Shown one piece after another: positions 1 to 7,133 of a DNA stretch of 9,353 nucleotides. The notes under the pieces were generated by a model. It saw nothing but the letters and a program-made list of their open reading frames with translations, was not told where the DNA came from and did not search any database. Within the stretch, counting starts at the first letter, position 1; each line of letters opens with the position of its first letter. Made by a program: the position numbers and the translations under genes. Origin of the DNA: Lachnospiraceae bacterium UBA7110 (GTDB lineage Bacteria; Bacillota; Clostridia; Lachnospirales; Lachnospiraceae); assembly GCA_002492295.1 (NCBI GenBank), contig DKYC01000158.1, positions 1-9,353 on the forward strand, in the 5' to 3' direction.

Positions 1-34
1 GGGAATGTCCTTCTCCACTACTCGTGCGCCGGGC

Positions 35-58
35 ATATGTCAGCCCTAGCTGACATAT
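35..58. other. Perfect 10-bp stem-loop at left edge
   Basis: ATATGTCAGC (35-44) and GCTGACATAT (49-58) form a perfect 10-bp inverted repeat with a CCTA loop. On the plus strand it is followed by TTTCCTTTG, a weak T-tract; on the minus strand no T-run follows. It could be a weak terminator for a plus-strand gene off the left edge, an operator-like palindrome, or part of a dispersed repeat. It is separate from the pckA terminator at 82-106. The function is not determined. Confidence 0.55.
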
Positions 59-81
59 TTCCTTTGAGTGCCCATGTGCAT

Positions 82-106
82 AAAAAGGGCACATTTTTAT
101 GTGCCC
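82..106 (-). terminator. Rho-independent terminator of pckA
   Basis: Read on the minus strand, GGGCACAT (106-99), loop AAAA, ATGTGCCC (94-87) is followed directly by TTTTT (86-82). This 8-bp GC-rich stem with a five-T tail lies about 20 bases past the pckA stop codon, the classical layout of an intrinsic terminator. A further GTGCCC copy at 69-74 could pair with the same arm as an alternative fold. Confidence 0.88.
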
Positions 107-125
107 TCAAGTTTTCAACCAGTGA

Positions 126-1844
126 TTAGCACTGCTCAACAAGCTTCTTTAATGCTGCAAGCGCCTCATCCGGAAGCTTATCATAGCCTTCCTTCTTCGT
201 TGCGAAGCCTTCAACAGCGTCTACACGGTTCTGCATAGCTGACTTCAACGCTGCAACATACTCAGCATTGTTCATATCAGGCTTGAATGCATCACTTGTC
301 TTTCCTGACCAGTCATACATAATCTCGATATCGTCAAAGTTGCCCCACTTCTCAAAGTTAGCCTTTCCTTCCACGATTGTCTCAAGGATGCCCAGTGTGT
401 CAGCCGGCTTAACCTTTGTTCCCATGAAGTCACCTGTATTTACGATATAGCATGCTACATCCTTCTCCTCAACCAGCTTCTTGAACTTCTCATAGTCATT
501 TACAAGCGGATATGTACGGAACGGATTTGCATAAGGAACGATTCTAAGTGCGTTCAAGTCTGTACCTGCCGCAACACGCTCTGCCGTGGAAGTCTTTGTT
601 GCAAGTGTAGCACCCATAACGGAAGCCAGCGCCGCACCCTTCAACTTCACTACAGGAGGAATTGTGGGATCCTTCATAATCCAAAAGATTGCATTTACGG
701 GAGCATCAATCTTGTCTACGCGGTTCGGTGACCATAATTTTGACTTGATTGCGCGTCCGTTACCGTTTCTGATATCCTCCGTAACAAGCTGGATTTTTCC
801 GTTCTCATCCATTGTAGCGGAGCAGTTCTGAGCAGATAACAGATACTCATTGTCAGGGCATCCTGTCGGATAATCCGCTGTCTTATCAAAGTATGTCGGC
901 TCAAGTGCGATAGATGCGCAGGTATCCGTATTAATAATAAATGCATCGTCATGAAGAACCTTGATACCGCCGAATGCGTCATACTTTCCGCCATGCTTTG
1001 CGTGTGTCAGTGTTGACTTACCGGATCCTGAAAGTCCATATACGGATGCAACGAACTTCTTACCGCCCTCAAGGGAGTATTCCTTCTGTCCGCCGTGGCA
1101 TGACGCATAGCCGTTTCTGTTTGCAAGCGCCCACGCCATTGTCAGCGTGCCCTTCTTGTGCTCGCCGAAATACTTCATACCAAGAATTGCAGCGCAGTTC
1201 TGGTTTGTATCGAAGTAGCAAAGTGTCAAAGGATCGCTTAAGCAGCTGTAATCAACGTCCGGTGCCTCATGCGGTGCCCACTGCGGGTCAGAGAAGATGT
1301 AAATATCCGGCTCCTTGCCGTCACCGACAGGCTTAGAGTTCTTATACATCTTTACATATTCATCAGACATATACTGGAAATTAATCATCCAGTTATAAAG
1401 GAGGTTCTCCTCTCCTTCCGGAATCAGGAGATGTGCCTTTACCATAAATTCCGGATCAAGACCTACGAAGCACTCTGCGTGGTACATTGTCTTCCAGCGT
1501 GTCTCATATACGGCATCCATAACGACCTTATCAAGCTTTGTCTCATCAACGCCCGGCTCGCCCTTAATACGGCGTGCTGCCGCGTAACGGCCCGTAACCG
1601 CACCGTCATTGAACAGAAGCACTCTTGCGTCCTTCTCAAGGCCGAATGTATCGCCGTCCTTAATCTTCATGTCCGTAACAATTGTTCCCGGTGAGTTCTT
1701 TGCCAACTCATAGGCTTCCTTTAAAGTATTAACCTTAACAACATTATTTCCATAAAAAGCTGCCTCAATGATAGAACGTGTCTTTGAAAATCCTACCTTG
1801 CCGGCACCAATCTCAGAAATGGGATAATACGCTTTTGTTGACAT
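126..1844 (-). CDS. pckA: Phosphoenolpyruvate carboxykinase (ATP), divergent clostridial form
   Basis: Cytosolic enzyme that interconverts oxaloacetate + ATP with PEP + CO2 + ADP; in gut anaerobes it can run either way (gluconeogenesis or anaplerotic CO2 fixation). The 572 residues are somewhat longer than the usual ~540. Visible family motifs: TGR at 84-86 (substrate-site Arg); metal-ligand Lys near 231 and His250, 19 residues apart as in E. coli PckA; P-loop GLSGSGKST at 270-278; kinase-2 Asp pair 299-300; a PPV-x-x-L segment around 396; TAER near 420; VNTG at 468-471. Divergence: the SPKDK that normally follows TGR is replaced by YAAAR. The start is supported by AAGGAGGA (1858-1851) six bases before ATG. 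A strong promoter lies upstream and an intrinsic terminator downstream, so it is probably monocistronic. Lysine is mostly AAG here, unlike the AAA-rich neighbours, which fits high expression. Confidence 0.95.
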   Translation of the reverse strand: MSTKAYYPISEIGAGKVGFSKTRSIIEAAFYGNNVVKVNTLKEAYELAKNSPGTIVTDMKIKDGDTFGLEKDARVLLFNDGAVTGRYAAARRIKGEPGVDETKLDKVVMDAVYETRWKTMYHAECFVGLDPEFMVKAHLLIPEGEENLLYNWMINFQYMSDEYVKMYKNSKPVGDGKEPDIYIFSDPQWAPHEAPDVDYSCLSDPLTLCYFDTNQNCAAILGMKYFGEHKKGTLTMAWALANRNGYASCHGGQKEYSLEGGKKFVASVYGLSGSGKSTLTHAKHGGKYDAFGGIKVLHDDAFIINTDTCASIALEPTYFDKTADYPTGCPDNEYLLSAQNCSATMDENGKIQLVTEDIRNGNGRAIKSKLWSPNRVDKIDAPVNAIFWIMKDPTIPPVVKLKGAALASVMGATLATKTSTAERVAAGTDLNALRIVPYANPFRTYPLVNDYEKFKKLVEEKDVACYIVNTGDFMGTKVKPADTLGILETIVEGKANFEKWGNFDDIEIMYDWSGKTSDAFKPDMNNAEYVAALKSAMQNRVDAVEGFATKKEGYDKLPDEALAALKKLVEQC

Positions 1845-1880
1845 ATAAAATCCTCCTTAGAATTAATATTTTGTATTTCA

Positions 1881-1897
1881 AACCGCTGTCAACGGTT
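1881..1897. repeat. Inverted repeat in the pckA 5' leader
   Basis: AACCG (1881-1885) and CGGTT (1893-1897) are perfect inverted 5-mers around a 7-base loop. They lie downstream of the predicted pckA transcription start and about 22 bases before the ribosome binding site. This could be an operator or a small RNA hairpin in the leader. The inner strand also reads TTGACA, but no usable -10 box is correctly placed before the ribosome site. Regulatory role is inference only. Confidence 0.4.
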
Positions 1898-1916
1898 ATG
1901 ATCATTTACAGTTTTG

Positions 1917-1945
1917 ATTATCTCAAATGCACTGTGAAAAGTCAA
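1917..1945 (-). promoter_or_regulatory. Sigma-A promoter of pckA
   Basis: On the minus strand TTGACT (1945-1940), a 17-base spacer, then GATAAT (1922-1917): five of six consensus bases in each box with optimal spacing. Transcription would start near 1910, giving a leader of about 65 bases before the ATG at 1844. The spacer contains CACAGTG (1936-1930), a heptamer also present at the thrC start region. Confidence 0.8.
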
Positions 1946-1982
1946 TAAAATAAACATAAACTTCTTACATAAATTCTCATTT

Positions 1983-3767
1983 TTATTTTATGGCACGCGT
2001 CGCCCATTTTAACTGCCCAAGCTCGTCCCCCGAAAAGTATGGTGACAGCTTCCCGTACACTGCCTTATGATACGCGTTCAGCTTTTCGATATCGGAAGGT
2101 TCCATATAGCCTGGGTCTATGGCATCCAAATCGATTGGCACATATGTCAGGTGACGAAATCCCATAAACTGCCCGTACTCGTTTTTCTGCTCTTTTACGA
2201 CCTCCAAAATATTCTCCGTGCGGATACCGTGGCTGTTTGGTACATAAATTCCCGGCTCGTCGGAAACAATCATTCCTTCCTCAATCACCGTCTCCTTATG
2301 TTCCGGCTTATACTGCCAGCGCAGGCTGTGCGGTCCCTCGTGGACATTCAGGATGTATCCGATACCATGTCCCGTGCCGTGCTTATAGTCCAGTCCGCAC
2401 TTCCACAGCGGTTCCCTTGCGATAATATCCAAATTCCGTCCGGTGCAGCCGTATAAGAATTTCGTTTCCGCAAGCCGCAGCATCGCGCAAGCCACTTTTG
2501 TAAAGTGCATCTTCATCTCATCCGAAATGCTGCCAAGCGCAATCGTCCTTGTCACGTCCGTCGTCGCGCCCGTATATTGACCGCCGGAGTCAACAAGGTA
2601 AAATCCATCCGCCGTAATTTTACTTGAATGTTCCGCAGTTGCACTGTAATGCGCCATCGCGGCATTGGACTGGTACGCGCTGATTGTCTCGAAGGATAAA
2701 TCAAGAAACCCGTCAAGCTGTGCCCGCATCGCATCCAGCTTTTTTGCAACACCAAGCTCATCCATAGGCTCCTTTCCGGCACTTCGCTTCATCCAAAGCA
2801 GGAATTTCGTCAGCACGACGCTGTCACGCAGATAATCGTTCCTGATATGTTCCAGCTCTGTCGGCGTCTTTACCGCCTTTAACAGCGTGGTCGGATTTTC
2901 CAAATCTGTCAATGTACCCCTTTTTTCAATAAGCTTATATAAAAAGTAATTGACATCCTTTCCCGAATACCATATCGTGCCTTTCCATTCACAGTGTTCC
3001 AAATATTGCGTCAGCCGGGAATATTCCTCTATGGCAACGTGGTTATCCGAAAAATACGCCCTTGTCTCCTCCGTAAGCGCCTCCTCCTGCAGAAACAGTA
3101 CCGCGCTGTCTTTTGACACCACGGTATACGAAAGCGCTACCGGATTGTGCTTCACGTCATTTGCACGGATATTATACAGCCACATAATATCGTCAAGCTT
3201 TGAAAGCAGAAGATGCCCCGCATTCTGTTCGTCCATCTTTTTTCGCACGAGTGCAAGCTTTTCGGATACACTCATGCCGCACGACTGTTGCGGGACAATC
3301 CAAACCTTTGTCGCAGGAAGCGGCGGCCTGTCCCTCCAAAGTGCGTCTGCCACATCTTTATCGTAAGAGAGCAAAAAACGCTTCTCCAGGGTTCTCCCAA
3401 AAACAGAATCCACCACTCTCCCGTCAAAACCGACAGTCTGTCCCTCTTTCACATTCCGTTCAAGATATTCCTCAATTGTGGGAACACCTTCCTCTTCCAT
3501 TTTATACAGGACAATTCCGGAGCCCTCAAGCTGCGCCTGCGCCTGTACAAAATATCTTCCATCCGTCCAAAGCCCTGCTTCGTGTCCACTTACAATCAGC
3601 GTCCCCGCCGAGCCTGTAAATCCCGAAAGAAAGCTTCTCATTTTAAAGTAATCGCCTACATATTCCGAGCCGTGAAAATCCGCGGTCGGCACAATATAAA
3701 AATCAATGCCCTCTTTTTTTAAGAGCATCCTAAGCTCCGCAATTCTCTCCTTAGCCGTATTTTCCAT
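1983..3767 (-). CDS. Xaa-Pro aminopeptidase, M24B family, long three-domain form
   Basis: Dinuclear-metal peptidase that releases an N-terminal residue preceding proline, used in peptide turnover in the cytosol; no signal peptide is visible. The 594 residues match the long form (as human XPNPEP1) rather than the ~440-residue E. coli PepP. Two N-terminal creatinase-like domains cover about 1-150 and 155-300, and the pita-bread catalytic domain about 305-545, followed by a short C-terminal extension. All five metal ligands are visible: Asp393, Asp404, His467, Glu504, Glu518. The substrate-site His373 and His476 are also present, and most ligand spacings equal those of XPNPEP1. It starts one base after the deoC stop (TGATATG), with AGGGG seven bases upstream inside deoC, so it is translationally coupled and last in the thrC operon. 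No clear terminator follows it, so some read-through into pckA is possible. Confidence 0.95.
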   Translation of the reverse strand: MENTAKERIAELRMLLKKEGIDFYIVPTADFHGSEYVGDYFKMRSFLSGFTGSAGTLIVSGHEAGLWTDGRYFVQAQAQLEGSGIVLYKMEEEGVPTIEEYLERNVKEGQTVGFDGRVVDSVFGRTLEKRFLLSYDKDVADALWRDRPPLPATKVWIVPQQSCGMSVSEKLALVRKKMDEQNAGHLLLSKLDDIMWLYNIRANDVKHNPVALSYTVVSKDSAVLFLQEEALTEETRAYFSDNHVAIEEYSRLTQYLEHCEWKGTIWYSGKDVNYFLYKLIEKRGTLTDLENPTTLLKAVKTPTELEHIRNDYLRDSVVLTKFLLWMKRSAGKEPMDELGVAKKLDAMRAQLDGFLDLSFETISAYQSNAAMAHYSATAEHSSKITADGFYLVDSGGQYTGATTDVTRTIALGSISDEMKMHFTKVACAMLRLAETKFLYGCTGRNLDIIAREPLWKCGLDYKHGTGHGIGYILNVHEGPHSLRWQYKPEHKETVIEEGMIVSDEPGIYVPNSHGIRTENILEVVKEQKNEYGQFMGFRHLTYVPIDLDAIDPGYMEPSDIEKLNAYHKAVYGKLSPYFSGDELGQLKWATRAIK

Positions 3768-3768
3768 A

Positions 3769-4434
3769 TCAATACCCCTGCGCCTGCGCTCCCTGAAGCA
3801 TTCCGACAGCCGATGATGTGCCGATTCTGTCGCATCCTGCCTCCAAAAACATAATCAGATCATCCTTAGTCTTCACACCGCCCGCCGCCTTCATTTTTAC
3901 GTTTGGTCCGATATGCTCCTTAAAAAGCCGGATATCCTCAATGGTGGCACCTGCCGTTCCAAAACCTGTCGAGGTCTTGATATAGTCCGCCCCCGCATTT
4001 GTCACCGCCTTGCACATGGCAATCTTTTCTTCCTCAGTCAGGAAACAGGTCTCAATGATAACTTTCAGGATATGGGTTCCACACGCCTTTTTGAGTGTGC
4101 GGATTTCTTCTTCCACCTTGTCAAAATCACCGTTTTTCACATCGCTGATATTGACCACCATGTCAATCTCGCTGCAGCCGTCCGAAAGCGCCTGCTCCAC
4201 CTCCGCAACCTTAGCGGCGGTAACACTGTAACCGAGCGGAAAACCGACAACTGTACAGATATTAATTTTACTGCCGTATTTATCGTTCACCCTTTTTATG
4301 TATGCAGGCGGAATACACACGGATGCGGTCTGATACTGCACTGCCTCGTCGCAGAGCTTTTCAATATCCTCCCACCTTGCAAAAGGCTTTAACTGTGTAT
4401 GGTCAATATGCTTTAAAATTTCCTGGTCTGTCAT
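3769..4434 (-). CDS. deoC: Deoxyribose-phosphate aldolase
   Basis: Class I aldolase that splits 2-deoxyribose 5-phosphate into acetaldehyde and glyceraldehyde 3-phosphate in deoxynucleoside salvage; soluble TIM barrel. The 221 residues are the usual bacterial length. Schiff-base Lys153 lies in YIKTSTGF; the proton-relay pair Asp91 (EIDMVVN) and Lys182 (MKAAGG) are present, as is Lys124 in KVIIETC. The C-terminal residue is Tyr221, matching the catalytic terminal tyrosine known from E. coli DeoC. The start is fixed by GGAGGAG at 4447-4441, six bases before ATG. It sits 23 bases after the small membrane gene and one base before the aminopeptidase. No other deo or nucleoside phosphorylase gene is in view, so its placement behind thrC is unusual for a salvage gene. 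Confidence 0.97.
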   Translation of the reverse strand: MTDQEILKHIDHTQLKPFARWEDIEKLCDEAVQYQTASVCIPPAYIKRVNDKYGSKINICTVVGFPLGYSVTAAKVAEVEQALSDGCSEIDMVVNISDVKNGDFDKVEEEIRTLKKACGTHILKVIIETCFLTEEEKIAMCKAVTNAGADYIKTSTGFGTAGATIEDIRLFKEHIGPNVKMKAAGGVKTKDDLIMFLEAGCDRIGTSSAVGMLQGAQAQGY

Positions 4435-4457
4435 GATATCCTCCTCCGTTTCTGATT

Positions 4458-4805
4458 TTATTTTTCGCCTACCAGATATTTGCGCTGTGCCTTCATAAGC
4501 AGAATCCCATATACCATAATCGCCGCAACTTCAGCCAAATTGATGAGCACGTCCGCCACAGGATAAGCCGCCAAAAGCTCAAGCGCGCCGATTGCGCCTG
4601 CCGCCAAAAGCAGCATACCTGTCATAAAGGTCATCGGAAAGGTTGCCCTGATAAACCCTTCGGGATCATGCGCCCGCTCAATGGGGAAATTCTTTCCGAC
4701 CAGCATTTCCGGTATTTTCCGATTGCTTTTCATCTGTACCGCCCAATACAGCATGTAAACCCCGCACGCCATAATGAGAATGTTTAAAATCATGTCAAAA
4801 CTCAT
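4458..4805 (-). CDS. Small three-helix membrane protein of unknown function
   Basis: I do not recognise a named family. The 115-residue product has three hydrophobic segments: about 5-23, 58-80 and 83-104. Between the first and second lies a charged loop of about 35 residues (KSNRK, then IERAHDPEGF). It ends in a short basic tail. It lies between thrC and deoC in the same operon. An upstream ATG at 4838 overlaps the thrC stop as ATGA and would add 11 hydrophilic residues, but has only a weak ribosome site. The chosen ATG has AAGGGA (4816-4811) five bases away and AAGGAG (4823-4818) further up. Its role could be envelope-related or transport-accessory; nothing in the sequence decides this. Confidence 0.75.
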   Translation of the reverse strand: MSFDMILNILIMACGVYMLYWAVQMKSNRKIPEMLVGKNFPIERAHDPEGFIRATFPMTFMTGMLLLAAGAIGALELLAAYPVADVLINLAEVAAIMVYGILLMKAQRKYLVGEK

Positions 4806-4810
4806 CTTTA

Positions 4811-4823
4811 TCCCTTGCTCCTT
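4811..4823 (-). promoter_or_regulatory. Ribosome binding site deciding the membrane-protein start
   Basis: On the minus strand AAGGAG (4823-4818) is followed by AAGGGA (4816-4811), then ATAAAG-type bases and ATG at 4805. This favours the internal ATG over the one at 4838 that overlaps the thrC stop. Confidence 0.6.
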
Positions 4824-4834
4824 ATCTGATGCGG

Positions 4835-6325
4835 TCATTCCATTCCAAGGAATTTCATTACGACTGCTTTCATCTCATCCTTGCCGCACACCGTATCATG
4901 CAGCACCGGCGCTGTGCGGATTTCCTCAATCGCCTGCGGGACAGCCACGTTTGCAAGCTTCGAAAGCTCGTCAACAAGCTCAAAATCGCCCATTGCGTCA
5001 TACTTTGCGTCAATAGCGTTCATAACGCTTCTTGTAAACTTAAACGGACTTGCCGTTGATGCCAGCACAGTCTTTGTGTTGTCGCCTGTCGCCTTCTGAT
5101 ATTTCTTTAGTACCGCGGATGCCACTGCCGTGTGGGTATCGATAACATAGCCTGTCTTTTCATACAAGTCCTTAATGGTTTCCGCCGTCTCCTGCTCCGA
5201 TGCATAGCCGCCGTAAAAATCCTTCATTTTCTCCCTCATACCGGAAGTGACTTCATATCTGCCTTCCAAAGACAGGGATTTCATCAGCGCGCTGTTTTTT
5301 GCCGCATCCGCACCTGCCGTAATATAAATCAGCCGCTCAAGATTGCTTGAAATCAGAATATCCATTGAAGGTGAGCTTGTCAGCACAAACTCCCTGTTCC
5401 TGTCATATACACCCGTTTCAAAAAAGTCATACAGCACTTTATTTTCATTGGACGCGCAAATCAGCTTTGCGATTGGCACACCCATCTGTTTTGCAAAATA
5501 CGCCGCCAAAATATTTCCGAAGTTTCCGGTCGGCACAGCCACGTTAATCTTCTCTGCGTCCGATATTTTTCCCTCACCCAAAAGCCGCGCATATGCGTAC
5601 ACGTAATAAACCACCTGCGGAACAAGCCTTCCGATGTTAATTGAATTGGCGGAAGAAAACTGAAAGCCTGCCTTGTCCATCACTTCCGCAAGCGCCTTGT
5701 CACCGAAAATCTGCTTTACTCCCGTTTGTGCATCATCAAAATTCCCCTTGATTCCTACCACAAACGTATTGTCTCCCTTTTGCGTCACCATCTGCTTTTC
5801 CTGTATCGGGCTTACGCCGTTTTTGGGATAAAATACGATAATTCTGGTACCCTCGACATCCGCAAAACCTGCAAGCGCCGCTTTTCCCGTATCTCCGCTG
5901 GTTGCCGTAAGAATGACAATCTCGTTTTTTACCTGATTTTTCCGTGCGGAAGTAATCAGAAGATGCGGCAGAATTGAGAGCGCCATGTCCTTAAACGCAA
6001 TCGTTTTACCGTGGAACAGCTCCAGATAATAAATCCCATCCGCCGTGACAAGCGGGGCAATCTCCTTTGTGTCAAACTTTGTATCGTAAGCCTTGTTAAT
6101 GCAGTCCTTTAACTCCTCCTGCGTAAAGTCCGTAAAAAACAGCTTCATAACCTCATAAGCCGTCTCCTGGTACGTCATTTTGGAAAGCTCCCTAAGGCTT
6201 ATGTCCAATACGGGAACCGATTCCGGTACAAATAATCCTCCGTCATCCGCAAGCCCCTTTAAAATCGCCTGTGACGCCGTAACCGGCTCTGCATTGCTTC
6301 TTGTGCTTTTGTAACGTAAATTCAT
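4835..6325 (-). CDS. thrC: Threonine synthase
   Basis: PLP enzyme that converts O-phosphohomoserine to threonine, the last step of threonine synthesis, in the cytosol. The 496 residues from the chosen start are the typical length for the long (E. coli-type) ThrC. N-terminal domain with LRYKSTR near 3-9 and DDGGLFVPE at 27-35; PLP Lys112 in AFKDMA; TATSGDTGKA at 140-149; phosphate-binding VPTGNFGN at 264-271; late STASPFKF at 423-430. The open frame extends 14 codons upstream to 6367, but that region carries the leader and the AAAGGAG site (6345-6339), so ATG at 6325 is preferred although the spacing is long (13 bases); the ATG at 6337 is only one base from that site. First gene of a four-gene operon. 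No homoserine dehydrogenase or kinase gene is in the window. Confidence 0.96.
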   Translation of the reverse strand: MNLRYKSTRSNAEPVTASQAILKGLADDGGLFVPESVPVLDISLRELSKMTYQETAYEVMKLFFTDFTQEELKDCINKAYDTKFDTKEIAPLVTADGIYYLELFHGKTIAFKDMALSILPHLLITSARKNQVKNEIVILTATSGDTGKAALAGFADVEGTRIIVFYPKNGVSPIQEKQMVTQKGDNTFVVGIKGNFDDAQTGVKQIFGDKALAEVMDKAGFQFSSANSINIGRLVPQVVYYVYAYARLLGEGKISDAEKINVAVPTGNFGNILAAYFAKQMGVPIAKLICASNENKVLYDFFETGVYDRNREFVLTSSPSMDILISSNLERLIYITAGADAAKNSALMKSLSLEGRYEVTSGMREKMKDFYGGYASEQETAETIKDLYEKTGYVIDTHTAVASAVLKKYQKATGDNTKTVLASTASPFKFTRSVMNAIDAKYDAMGDFELVDELSKLANVAVPQAIEEIRTAPVLHDTVCGKDEMKAVVMKFLGME

Positions 6326-6338
6326 CTTTATAACCATG

Positions 6339-6345
6339 CTCCTTT
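6339..6345 (-). promoter_or_regulatory. thrC ribosome binding site
   Basis: AAAGGAG on the minus strand, 13 bases before the chosen ATG. The bases from here to the start closely resemble those before the small membrane gene (AAGGAGCA, GG, ATAAAGATGA in both), which supports the same type of start for both. Confidence 0.6.
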
Positions 6346-6363
6346 CAAAGACCGCGCATTTTA

Positions 6364-6388
6364 ACAAAATACCCCTTCAGGATTTCGT
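6364..6388 (-). other. Weak hairpin in thrC leader
   Basis: On the minus strand ACGAAAT (6388-6382) can pair with ATTTTGT (6370-6364) including one G-U pair, with CC-GG pairs and a TGAA loop inside and a small bulge. No T-run follows, so it is not an intrinsic terminator, and the leader is too short for a T-box. It may only be a structured 5' end. Confidence 0.25.
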
Positions 6389-6395
6389 GCAAAAA

Positions 6396-6406
6396 AACAC
6401 TGTGTT
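6396..6406. promoter_or_regulatory. Operator-like palindrome at the thrC transcription start
   Basis: AACACTGTGTT is a perfect 11-base dyad around a central base, placed where transcription from the thrC promoter should begin. Position and symmetry suggest a repressor site; no regulator is identified in the window. Confidence 0.35.
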
Positions 6407-6407
6407 A

Positions 6408-6436
6408 AGTATAGCATAGTATTTTTTTAACTTCAA
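6408..6436 (-). promoter_or_regulatory. Sigma-A promoter of the thrC operon
   Basis: Minus-strand TTGAAG (6436-6431), 17-base spacer, TATACT (6413-6408), with TG one base before the -10 (extended -10). The start would be near 6401, giving a leader of about 75 bases. The -35 lies just past the stop of the upstream SleB-like gene, so the operon is transcribed on its own. No separate terminator for the upstream gene is visible. Confidence 0.75.
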
Positions 6437-6439
6437 TCG

Positions 6440-7015
6440 TTAACGCTTAAAAAAATCATGTCCCCCATAGGAGAACAAATACACCAAATTGCTGTCAAAC
6501 CACTGTACATTCTCTGGATTCGCATATTTCCTTGCCATAAAAAACAATGCACCCTGTGATACATCCTCGCCATACAGCGCGCTGTACACTGCCTCCCTTG
6601 TATCCTCAGATATTTTAACATGATAAATGCTTCCGTTTGAAACAGGGGAAAACTGCGTTACGTTTCGTTTCTTCTGAAATACTACATCTGTAATATTATC
6701 AGGGAATTTCGCACTTTTCACGCGGTTAATGACGACGTTTGCCACAAGCAGCTTTCCCGTCCTGTCCTCACCGCCTGCCTCCGCCTGTACAATCCGCATC
6801 AGGTTTTCAACGTCCTCGCCCGTTGCCGGAATACAATATGCCGGTTCTATCGTATCATATGAAATCACACGTTCAAGCGATTCAAAACGCTCCAGCTCCA
6901 CACTTGTCGTCAGGCTGCTGCTGTCCGCCTTTACCTCCATCCCTTTGGAAAACACAATAAGCCCCGCAAGTGCGATATTTACAAAGAATAAAAGAATATA
7001 GCTTTTTGCATACAT
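6440..7015 (-). CDS. SleB/CwlJ-like cell wall hydrolase, exported
   Basis: Hydrolase_2 (SleB/CwlJ) domain protein, expected to cleave peptidoglycan glycan strands outside the membrane. The 191 residues begin with a positive N-terminus and a hydrophobic segment about 5-24, with VKA at 28-30 as a possible signal peptidase site. A linker of about 35 residues follows, then the catalytic domain from about 66 to the end. The family motif QAEAGGE at 77-83 contains the expected catalytic Glu79; also present are VANVVINRV (91-99), QFSPV (121-125), GALFF (155-159) and a terminal GGHDFF. It lacks the N-terminal peptidoglycan-binding domain of Bacillus SleB, so a vegetative role is as likely as spore cortex lysis. 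The best ribosome site, AAGGAAAGGG (7040-7031), is 15 bases from the ATG, unusually far; no better in-frame start is seen. Confidence 0.9.
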   Translation of the reverse strand: MYAKSYILLFFVNIALAGLIVFSKGMEVKADSSSLTTSVELERFESLERVISYDTIEPAYCIPATGEDVENLMRIVQAEAGGEDRTGKLLVANVVINRVKSAKFPDNITDVVFQKKRNVTQFSPVSNGSIYHVKISEDTREAVYSALYGEDVSQGALFFMARKYANPENVQWFDSNLVYLFSYGGHDFFKR

Positions 7016-7054
7016 AGTTTTTGTTCTGTGCCCTTTCCTTTCATAACGGTATTT

Positions 7055-7065
7055 ATTACAGTAAT
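7055..7065. promoter_or_regulatory. Palindrome in the divergent intergenic region
   Basis: ATTACAGTAAT is a perfect 11-base dyad around a central A, flanked at unequal distances by CATAA (7042-7046) and TTATG (7068-7072). It lies between the SleB-like gene and the divergent AP2 gene. It may be an operator for either gene. The rest of this 200-base AT-rich region holds the AP2-gene promoter; no convincing promoter for the SleB-like gene was found. Confidence 0.35.
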
Positions 7066-7133
7066 CATTATGGTAAACCTAATCTGCACCTTTTATTAAT
7101 TTATTCGCTTGTCCTTAAAAAAATTCATACTTT

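Noticed and set aside
1..36. Partial minus-strand gene reading MPGARVVEKDIP
   Set aside because: Only 12 codons are in view and no family can be recognised; kept as a note in the left-edge finding, not as a feature.
268..1694. Several open frames on the strand opposite pckA
   Set aside because: They are shadows of a high-confidence gene, lack ribosome sites and have no recognisable domains.
1861..1892. Second pckA promoter starting from TTGACA in the leader dyad
   Set aside because: The only -10-like sequence is weak and transcription would begin on top of the ribosome binding site.
6326..6367. 14-codon N-terminal extension of thrC
   Set aside because: It spans the leader and the AAAGGAG ribosome site; threonine synthases normally begin near the LRYKSTR motif.
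6326..6401. T-box or other riboswitch controlling thrC
   Set aside because: The leader is only about 75 bases, with no terminator/antiterminator pair and no T-box sequence.
6420..6447. Terminator behind the SleB-like gene
   Set aside because: The TTAAC/GTTAA pairing is only 5 bp and AT-rich, and the run after it on the coding strand is A, not T.
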